Origin: DAIRGB01 sp036794765
Lineage (GTDB): Bacteria; Patescibacteriota; JAHJAL01
DNA: 5,868 nt
Assembly: GCA_036794765.1 (NCBI GenBank)
Contig: DAIRGB010000062.1
Location: 1-5,868 of the forward strand
Direction: 5' to 3'
Part shown: in pieces, positions 1 through 5,234 of the stretch
How the letters are laid out: every line of letters starts with the position of its first letter
How positions within the stretch are numbered: the first letter of the stretch is position 1
Made by a program: the position numbers and the translations under genes
Notes under the pieces: model-generated
What the model was told of the DNA's origin: nothing
What the model saw: only the letters and a program-made list of their open reading frames with translations
The model's database searches: none

Positions 1-70
1 CCGATAAACACACAACAATATCTTAACACTAAATTTTTATCTCTTCAAATATACTATAAAATTTCTTGCA

Positions 71-180
71 AAACTCTTAAAAACTCTTACAAACCCTTTT
101 AAACACTTATAAACTCAGACAAGTCTACCAGTTTTTAAGGGTTTAAAAGAGTTTCCAAGAGTTTAAAAGCGTTTTTAAAT
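71..180. repeat. Two opposed blocks of five 10-bp units forming a large dyad
   Basis: Five consecutive 10-bp units starting at 71, 81, 91, 101 and 111 follow the pattern AAACNCTTNN; the fifth (AAACTCAGAC) is degenerate. After a 10-bp centre (121-130), five units starting at 131, 141, 151, 161 and 171 follow the reverse complement, GTTTNNAAGN; the last is degenerate. The blocks form an imperfect inverted repeat: 70-115 against 130-175 pairs at about 38 of 46 positions by my hand alignment, with a small AGAC-AA-GTCT hairpin at 117-126. The exact 10-bp period places the A/T tracts on one face of the helix, so bent DNA or cooperative binding of a protein is plausible. It lies upstream of the groESL promoter, so it probably acts as DNA rather than as groESL RNA. 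It could also be a terminator or 3' structure of a gene left of the window. No gene is seen in 1-187. Confidence 0.85.
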
Positions 181-187
181 CTTCCTC

Positions 188-216
188 TTGTCAGCTGCCA
201 GAAACTTTTTTAAAAT
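188..216 (+). promoter_or_regulatory. groESL promoter, sigma-70 type
   Basis: The -35 box TTGTCA (188-193) and the -10 box TAAAAT (211-216) are separated by 17 bp, and each matches consensus at 5 of 6 positions. The predicted start near 223 falls on the first arm of the CIRCE operator, the usual arrangement for HrcA-repressed chaperonin operons. This gives a leader of about 80 nt before groES. Confidence 0.75.
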
Positions 217-221
217 TAAAA

Positions 222-248
222 ATAGCACATGAATTATTTGAGTGCTAA
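222..248 (+). promoter_or_regulatory. CIRCE operator (HrcA binding site)
   Basis: The right arm GAGTGCTAA (240-248) is a perfect CIRCE half-site. The spacer 231-239 has the canonical 9 bp. The left arm ATAGCACAT (222-230) matches the consensus TTAGCACTC at 6 of 9 positions, keeping the core TAGCAC. Position at the transcription start of groESL supports the call. HrcA is known to bind this element and repress chaperonin genes until heat stress; hrcA is not in this window. Confidence 0.9.
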
Positions 249-303
249 AATTAATTCGATTTTATTCATCTATTAACCATTTTTAATTTGAAAGGAGTCA
301 TTT

Positions 304-591
304 ATGAAACTGCTCCCACTAGGCGATCGCCTGCTTATCGAAGCGATTGTCGAAACCAGTAAATCAGGTTTCGTCGTTCCCGAGACCATGGACAAAGAAA
401 AACCTCAAAAAGCCAAAGTCCTGGCCGTCGGCCCGGGCAAATTGGATGACAACGGCAAAATCATCCCTATGAACATCAAAGTGGGCGATATTATTATCTT
501 CCGCCGCTACGCTCCCGACGAATTCAAAATCGACGGCAACGAATACATGATTCTCTCCGAATCCGACGTCATCGCTATTGTCAAAGAGTAA
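304..591 (+). CDS. groES: Co-chaperonin GroES (Hsp10)
   Basis: This 95-residue protein is the usual length for the seven-subunit lid that caps the GroEL folding chamber in the cytoplasm. Seen: the N-terminal PLGDRLLIE strand (residues 5-13), the mobile loop (about 17-34) with the GroEL-contacting hydrophobic triplet FVV at 23-25, the core AKVLAVGPG (37-45), KVGDIIIF, and the C-terminal ESDVIAIV. The start is set by a Shine-Dalgarno AAAGGAG at 291-297, 6 nt before ATG. The usual triplet is IVL/IVV-like after two glycines; here one Gly is absent and the first position is Phe, a mild oddity. Loss of function is not implied. It is first in the CIRCE-controlled operon and followed by groEL after 196 bp. 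Confidence 0.98.
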   Translation: MKLLPLGDRLLIEAIVETSKSGFVVPETMDKEKPQKAKVLAVGPGKLDDNGKIIPMNIKVGDIIIFRRYAPDEFKIDGNEYMILSESDVIAIVKE

Positions 592-615
592 ATACTAGGC
601 ATATTCACAGAATCT

Positions 616-730
616 TGTCATTCTGGAAAGAAAGTGTAATCACGCTTCTTATCCAGAATCCAGAAAGAAAAAAATTAAAGAAATGGATCCTGGATATTGG
701 AGCGGATTACCTTCCAGTTCCAGGATGACA
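616..730. repeat. Paired-hairpin (BIME/MITE-like) element between groES and groEL
   Basis: The ends TGTCATTCTGGAA (616-628) and TTCCAGGATGACA (718-730) are inverted repeats matching at 12 of 13 positions. Inside are two similar hairpins. One spans 621-658, with TTCTGGA pairing TCCAGAA, then AAGAA/TTCTT, GTG/CAC and loop TAAT. The other spans 688-725, with TCCTGGA pairing TCCAGGA, then TGGA/TCCA, GG/CC and loop ATTA. An A-rich linker (about 661-683) joins them. This is the layout of paired REP sequences or a small non-autonomous element. There is no T-run after it, so it is not an obvious terminator. It contains no believable ORF. Confidence 0.8.
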
Positions 731-733
731 CGG

Positions 734-761
734 TTGTATTATTAAAAATCTACTTTATTAT
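734..761 (+). promoter_or_regulatory. Possible internal promoter for groEL
   Basis: TTGTAT (734-739) and TATTAT (756-761) are 16 bp apart, immediately after the hairpin element and 26 bp before the groEL start. Both boxes are near consensus, but the region is AT-rich, so chance matches are likely. There is no second CIRCE here. If used, it would make part of groEL expression independent of HrcA. Confidence 0.35.
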
Positions 762-787
762 CTGAATAAATCAAAACGGAGCAAATT

Positions 788-2452
788 ATGGGAAAAGTAA
801 TCGCATATAGCGACGACGCCCGCCAGCAACTCATCAAAGGCGTCAACATTTTGGCCAATGTGGTCAAAGTTACCCTCGGTCCCAAAGGCCGAAATGTCGT
901 TTTGGACAAAGGTTATGGCACACCAACCATCACCAATGATGGAGTCACCATCGCCAAAGAAATCGAAGCCTCCAAAAAACAACCTTTCGTCAAAATGGGC
1001 ATCGAACTTATCAAAGAAGTCTCTACCAAAACCAATGACGTCGCCGGTGATGGTACCACCACCGCCACCGTTTTGGCCCAATCAATTATTCTCGAAGGTG
1101 TCAAAAACGTCGCTGCCGGCACCAATCCAATGATGATGCGCCATGGTATCAGAAAAGCCGTCGAAGCGGTCGTCAAACAACTCAAGAAAAATTCCAAAAA
1201 AATTACCTCTACCGAAGAAAAATCCCAAGTAGCCTCTATTTCCGCCGATGATCCAGTAGTTGGCAAATTGATCGCCGAAGCCATGGAAGCAGTTGGCAAC
1301 GATGGTGTCGTCACCGTCGAAGAATCACAAACCATGGGCCTGGACAAAGAAGTTGTCGAAGGTATGCAGTTTGACAACGGCTATATCTCCCAATACATGA
1401 TTACCGACGCTTCTCGCATGGAAGCCAGTTTGGATAATCCACTTATTTTGATTACCGACCAAAAAATCTCCGCCGGTAAAGATTTGTTGAATATTCTCGA
1501 AACCGTTGCTGCCGCTGGTCACAAAGATTTGGTAATCATCGCCGAAGACGTTGAAGGTGAGGCTTTGGCCACCATTATTTTGAACAAGCTGAAAGGATTG
1601 TTCAATGCCATAGCCGTAAAAGCACCAGGCTTTGGCGATCGACGCAAGGAAATGCTAAAAGATATTGCCGTCTTGACCGGTGGTCAATTGATCAGTGAAG
1701 AAATAGGTTTGAAACTGGAAAATATGACCATGGAAATGTTAGGTAAAGCCACCAAGGTCGTTTGCAGCAAAGACGCCACCTTGATCATCGACGGCAAAGG
1801 CAACAAAAAAGATATCGAAGCTCGCGAACAACAAATCCGCCTGGAAATCGAAAACAGCGATTCAGATTATGACAAAGACAAATTGAAAGAACGTTTGGCC
1901 AAGCTGACCGGCGGCGTAGCCGTCATCAAGGTCGGTGCCGCCACCGAAGTCGAACTCAAAGAGAAGAAACACCGTATCGAAGACGCACTTGCCGCCACTC
2001 GCGCCGCCGTCGAAGAAGGAATCGTCCCCGGTGGGGGAACGGCTTTGATAGATTGTCTGGATGCCTTGGATAGTGTAAAAGCCGCCAACCGTGAAGAAGA
2101 AATCGGTATCGCCATCGTTCGCCGCGCCCTGGAAGAACCACTTCGCATGATTGCCTACAACGCCGGCCAGGAACCATCCGTGATCGTCAACAATGTAATC
2201 GCCAAAGGCAAAGGTATTGGCTACAACGTTTTGACCGACGAATATATTGATATGATTTCCCAAGGTATTCTCGATCCGGCCAAAGTAACTCGTTCCGCCC
2301 TGCAAAACGCCGCTTCCGTCGCCGAAATGGTCTTGACTACCGAAGCTATCGTCGCCGAAGAACCTGAAGACAAAAAAGATGATATGCCTGGCATGCCTGG
2401 GATGGGTGGCATGGGAGGAATGGGCGGTATGGGCGATATGGGCATGATGTAA
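788..2452 (+). CDS. groEL: Chaperonin GroEL (Hsp60)
   Basis: This 554-residue protein is full length (Escherichia coli GroEL has 548). It forms the double-ring ATP-driven folding chamber with GroES in the cytoplasm. Seen in order: the nucleotide loop TLGPKGRNVVLDKGYG (29-44), NDGVTIAKEI (50-59), the GDGTTTATVLAQ phosphate motif (from 87) with the catalytic-type Asp88, the apical domain in the middle third, then GGVAVIKVGAATEVE and IEDALAATRAAVEEG. In the latter, Asp399 corresponds to the ATP-hydrolysis Asp398 of E. coli. PGGGTAL follows, and a flexible Met/Gly tail rich in GGM closes the protein (about 533-554). The start is supported by GGAG at 778-781, 6 nt before ATG. Compared with E. coli there is a 2-residue insertion around residues 61-68. 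Nothing suggests loss of activity. It shares the groES promoter, possibly with its own (734-761). Confidence 0.99.
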   Translation: MGKVIAYSDDARQQLIKGVNILANVVKVTLGPKGRNVVLDKGYGTPTITNDGVTIAKEIEASKKQPFVKMGIELIKEVSTKTNDVAGDGTTTATVLAQSIILEGVKNVAAGTNPMMMRHGIRKAVEAVVKQLKKNSKKITSTEEKSQVASISADDPVVGKLIAEAMEAVGNDGVVTVEESQTMGLDKEVVEGMQFDNGYISQYMITDASRMEASLDNPLILITDQKISAGKDLLNILETVAAAGHKDLVIIAEDVEGEALATIILNKLKGLFNAIAVKAPGFGDRRKEMLKDIAVLTGGQLISEEIGLKLENMTMEMLGKATKVVCSKDATLIIDGKGNKKDIEAREQQIRLEIENSDSDYDKDKLKERLAKLTGGVAVIKVGAATEVELKEKKHRIEDALAATRAAVEEGIVPGGGTALIDCLDALDSVKAANREEEIGIAIVRRALEEPLRMIAYNAGQEPSVIVNNVIAKGKGIGYNVLTDEYIDMISQGILDPAKVTRSALQNAASVAEMVLTTEAIVAEEPEDKKDDMPGMPGMGGMGGMGGMGDMGMM

Positions 2453-2502
2453 TCTTATAAAAACTATTGCTAAATACTTCCGACAAGAATACACTGGCCT
2501 AC

Positions 2503-2562
2503 GCAGACATGATTTGAGGGATTGTGTTTTTAATTAAATACAATTTTTGGTCCCATGTCTGC
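2503..2562. repeat. Long imperfect inverted repeat in the groEL 3' region
   Basis: GCAGACATG (2503-2511) and CATGTCTGC (2554-2562) are perfect inverted copies. After a 9-bp unpaired stretch on each side, ATTGT (2521-2525) pairs with ACAAT (2539-2543), closing over an AT-rich centre (TAATTAA). As RNA it would be an extended hairpin with an internal loop about 50 nt after the groEL stop. It may protect the transcript end or be a mobile-element remnant; function unknown. Confidence 0.65.
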
Positions 2563-2577
2563 AAATTGAATATTATC

Positions 2578-2613
2578 GTAGGGGCTTGCGATCGCAAGCC
2601 CCTACATTTTTTT
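2578..2613 (+). terminator. Rho-independent terminator of groESL, perfect 28-bp palindrome
   Basis: Positions 2578-2605 are a perfect palindrome with 14-bp arms, GC-rich and centred on GCGATCGC, followed by A and seven T (2607-2613). The T-run is only on the plus-strand side, so it would terminate transcription arriving from groEL, whose stop is 126 bp upstream. Arms starting GTAGGGGC resemble dispersed REP-type palindromes found in several genomes, so it may be a repeat that also works as a terminator. Confidence 0.8.
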
Positions 2614-2624
2614 GTGTCCCAAGA

Positions 2625-2654
2625 TTGACAAATCTGACTGAGGTATGCTACAAT
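2625..2654 (+). promoter_or_regulatory. Strong promoter with extended -10 for the 2701-4461 gene
   Basis: A perfect -35 box TTGACA (2625-2630) and TACAAT (2649-2654) are 18 bp apart, with an extended -10 TGC directly before the latter (2646-2648). The predicted start is near 2661, leaving a leader of about 40 nt with no visible Shine-Dalgarno site. It lies just after the groESL terminator, so this gene is its own transcription unit. Confidence 0.8.
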
Positions 2655-2700
2655 ATACGGATTTAATCTAAAAATAATATCTAAATAAAAACCAATATCC

Positions 2701-4461
2701 ATGGATGTAAAACAAATAAACCTGGCCAATTTATCCAAACCAATCAAGCTTGGACCGCAAAAAAATGATTTGTGGAGTCGGTTCAATAGATGGCTGGAAT
2801 CAAATGGAAAAATTAACATCTTTTTCAAACAAAAAGATGATCATTCTCATGCTGAGAATACAGACTCAAACAAGCAAAATACAGAAAAAGCAGGGTTGGC
2901 AGAAAATATCGACGAGGAATTTATCGACAAAGAAATGTCCAAAACGCACAGCTCAATAACCAATTCCAAATTAGCCGAAAAATTTTTCTCCGCTGCCACC
3001 AAACAGGACAAAAAAGAAAATAATAGCTGGCTTAGCCCCGGAGGCGGCGCTATTTTAGAAAACGAAATTTTTCGTGGTAAATCTATCGCCTGGCTTATCG
3101 GCGGTGCTATTAGTTTGCTGGTAATAATCATCCTTTTGTTTGCCAGCTTTGGCTTGATCAATCTCATCAAAGAAAAACTATTTAATCGTCCGTTGACTGA
3201 AATCGAGCTGGCTTTCAAACAAGCCCAGGACTTTTACAATCAAAATTCATTTGAACCGGCCAAAACCAAAGTGGATGAGATTCTGGCTATGTCTCCGGAT
3301 TATCAACCAGCCTTGGATCTTTTGACCAAAGTCAATCAAAAAAGAGGCGAATTGCTGCTTAATAATTTTGACATTGCCCATGAACCAGATTTCACTGTGG
3401 CTCCCGAGCAGGAATATCTTGATCCGGACAATCATTACAAAATAATGCTTCCCACCGGTTGGGAAAAAATTGAATCCAATGCTGATTTGAAACTGGTTTC
3501 GGGAGATAGTAGCCTGACCGTCAAAAAATATCCCAAGGCCAACTATTTGCAAAAAGTTGAAGAACTATTTAAAACTGATCTTGATCAAAAAACAACTATA
3601 TTGGCTACCAAATCGGATATCAATTTTAAAAATAACCAGTCGGAGATCATTGCCCTCGAGCAGGACAATTTTTATCAGATTACCGTCTTGATGCAAAAAT
3701 ATTATTTTGGTTATGAACTAAGTATTCTTGTTCCCAAAAAAGATTTCAGCCAAAACCAGACAGTATTCAAACAATTTGTTCAAAGTTTTGCCCTGCTTCC
3801 CGAGTTTGATCTCGAAAGCTACGATCAACTTACTACTTTTGAAAGTGCCAATTTTATCTTTCACGGTTGGGCCAGTCTTACGCCAGAAGATCAGAGTTTT
3901 ATTCAAGAAAATTTTCAAAATGCTCTCAAAAGTATCAATGACAAAATGTTGATCAACTGGAAAGAAAAAATTAACGTCTATCTCTATCCCTCCTGGGATA
4001 AAGTCAAAATCTATACTTTGGCTAAAAATAGTTTTTCCGACTTGGACAACAAAGAAATGCATATTTTATTTGAAAGCCAAGACGTCCACCAGAGTTTCGG
4101 TTATGAGACTACCAAAATTATTTTTCAAAATACATTTGGTAAAGTCAAAGAACGATTTGTTCTAGAAGGTATAGCCGTCATGATGGATCAAACCAATCGT
4201 GACTATCTGGGAATGCTTCGCCAAAATCATTTTATACCACTAAAAGATTTAATGAGTGTCAACTGGGAACTCCTGGAAGGCGACATTAAATATTTCGAAG
4301 TCGGCGTTCTCTCGCAATATCTCGTCGATAAATACGGTATTGATTTATATATCAATCTTGCCAAAGAAAAAGAATTCCCCGAAGGTTTTACCAAAGTTTA
4401 TGGCAAGAGTTTGGAAGAGATGGAAGAAGAAATGATAGCCAATTTGCAGTTGAATCCGTAG
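2701..4461 (+). CDS. Membrane-anchored protein with degenerate gluzincin (Peptidase_MA-like) domain
   Basis: This is a 586-residue protein I cannot name. Residues 1-128 are hydrophilic and charged, without signal peptide. One strong membrane helix lies at about 129-152. Residues 167-215 look like a TPR-type helical pair (alternating small/aromatic pattern, with SPDYQPAL near 198-205). Residues 239-367 resemble a PsbP/DUF1795-like fold (YKIMLPTGWEKIES early, FKQFVQSFALLP at the end). Residues 380-583 resemble Peptidase_MA metalloproteases: INVYLYPSWDKV, then the site where HExxH is expected, LEGIAVMMD (Glu489 at the third zinc-ligand position), FEVGVLSQYLVDKYG and FTKVYGKSLEEME. The HExxH site reads YETTK (468-472), keeping Glu469 but lacking both histidines, so zinc binding and proteolysis are unlikely. 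The N-terminus is probably cytoplasmic and the C-terminal part outside; this is inferred. The start is the first ATG after an in-frame TAA at 2686. The domain calls come from remembered family patterns, not a search. Confidence 0.8.
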   Translation: MDVKQINLANLSKPIKLGPQKNDLWSRFNRWLESNGKINIFFKQKDDHSHAENTDSNKQNTEKAGLAENIDEEFIDKEMSKTHSSITNSKLAEKFFSAATKQDKKENNSWLSPGGGAILENEIFRGKSIAWLIGGAISLLVIIILLFASFGLINLIKEKLFNRPLTEIELAFKQAQDFYNQNSFEPAKTKVDEILAMSPDYQPALDLLTKVNQKRGELLLNNFDIAHEPDFTVAPEQEYLDPDNHYKIMLPTGWEKIESNADLKLVSGDSSLTVKKYPKANYLQKVEELFKTDLDQKTTILATKSDINFKNNQSEIIALEQDNFYQITVLMQKYYFGYELSILVPKKDFSQNQTVFKQFVQSFALLPEFDLESYDQLTTFESANFIFHGWASLTPEDQSFIQENFQNALKSINDKMLINWKEKINVYLYPSWDKVKIYTLAKNSFSDLDNKEMHILFESQDVHQSFGYETTKIIFQNTFGKVKERFVLEGIAVMMDQTNRDYLGMLRQNHFIPLKDLMSVNWELLEGDIKYFEVGVLSQYLVDKYGIDLYINLAKEKEFPEGFTKVYGKSLEEMEEEMIANLQLNP

Positions 4462-4481
4462 CCGAATAACAAACTAATTAA

Positions 4482-5212
4482 CAAGGCTTTAGACCATTTA
4501 AGATAAATAAATTAGTATCGAAATAATTGATTTAATTCTTGCTTCAATTGCTTGTCTGACTTATTCCATCGCCATTCACATTCTTTTAAGTGCAGCTTGA
4601 ATTTCTTTTAACGCCGTTGAATTTGGTTAATCTTCTTTTAGTATAACTCTAGAAACTCTCAATACCGTTAATGTTTACTTTGTGATTTTTAGCAAATTCA
4701 TTTTTCTTGTGATTAACCCGAAAATGTTTGTCGTAACCGATATCAACCAGTCCATCATATCCGCGCCATTTGTCTGAATAAATAACGCTTTCTTTGCTTT
4801 TTTCCCTCTGATTATCTGTTGTAAAGTTTTCTATTTACAATCCGGAATCATTTCTGTGTAAACTCGACCATTTCTTTCAAAGATACCAAAAACTGGTTTG
4901 CGATGAGTTCCTCTTCCTCGTTTGGTGGCTACTCCTTTTATCCTTCTAGCTCCGAAATAACTTTCATCAATTTTTATCTCTCCGACAAAGTGTCTAAATT
5001 CCTCTTCTTGTTAGTTTGCAATTAATTTTCTGAAAATATTAAAATACTTGTTAATTGTTTTGCGATTAAATTCTAAAAGTTTACTGGTTTGAGTAGTTGT
5101 TAAATCCAAACAGAAACACTGTATTATTTTTTTCACATTATATTTGCTTATTTGCCGCTTTTTGACCATATACTTAGCATATTAGATGCTTCTTATCTGG
5201 TCTAGAACCTTG
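4482..5212 (-). mobile_element. Decayed insertion sequence, IS1595 family (IS1016-like)
   Basis: The terminal inverted repeats are 4482-4503 (CAAGGCTTTAGACCATTTAA at the start) and, read on the minus strand, 5212-5191 (CAAGGTTCTAGACCAGATAA at the start). About 18 of 22 positions match. Length is about 731 bp, right for this compact IS subgroup. TAATTA occurs just outside both ends (4475-4480 and 5214-5219), one base from the repeat tip. The surrounding 8-mers CTAATTAA and ATAATTAT agree at 6 of 8, which would fit a worn 8-bp target duplication, though the AT-rich flanks make this uncertain. It sits 20 bp after the stop of the preceding gene and 22 bp before the start of the next. Confidence 0.85.
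4512..5169 (-). pseudogene. IS1595-family (ISXO2-like DDE) transposase pseudogene
   Basis: Reading the minus strand from ATG at 5169 gives MVKKRQISKYNVKKIIQCF and a helix-turn-helix-like N-terminus without the zinc ribbon found in many IS1595 transposases, as in the IS1016-like subgroup. GEIKIDESYFGARR, KPVFGIFERNGRVYTEMIPD, VIYSDKWRGYDGLVDIGY, FRVNHKKNEFA, NINGIESF, SYTKRRLTKFNGV and LHLKECEWRWN then follow the family pattern to TAA at 4514-4512. Catalytic residues remain: Asp (codon 4968-4966), Asp (4774-4772) and Glu (4660-4658). Lesions are TAA at 5013-5011, TAG at 4833-4831, a frameshift near the A6 run (4803-4798), TAG at 4651-4649 where family members have Trp (ESFW), and a second frameshift near 4609-4601. 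About 219 codons in all, close to full length, so it decayed by point changes, not truncation. It cannot make active enzyme. Confidence 0.92.
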
Positions 5213-5234
5213 ATAATTATTTAATTCAATAAAA

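Noticed and set aside
71..180. CRISPR-like array
   Set aside because: Units are only 10 bp, directly adjacent, with no spacers, and reverse orientation midway.
616..730. Terminator between groES and groEL
   Set aside because: The hairpins are strong, but no T-run follows either one.
913..1377. Minus-strand open frame of 154 codons opposite groEL
   Set aside because: Shadow of groEL codons; Ser/Thr/Pro-rich low-complexity product without recognisable features.
1862..2494. Long minus-strand open frame (210 codons) opposite groEL
   Set aside because: It lies antisense to the strongly conserved groEL, has a composition typical of reverse-frame shadow (His/Phe/Gly-rich), and has no start signals.
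2847..3218. Minus-strand open frame opposite the membrane-protein gene
   Set aside because: Overlaps the start and membrane helix of a better supported plus-strand gene with its own promoter.
4512..5169. Reassigned stop codons (TAA/TAG read as amino acids) in the transposase
   Set aside because: Two frameshifts are also needed to follow the family pattern, and groES, groEL and the 2701 gene use TAA and TAG as normal stops.
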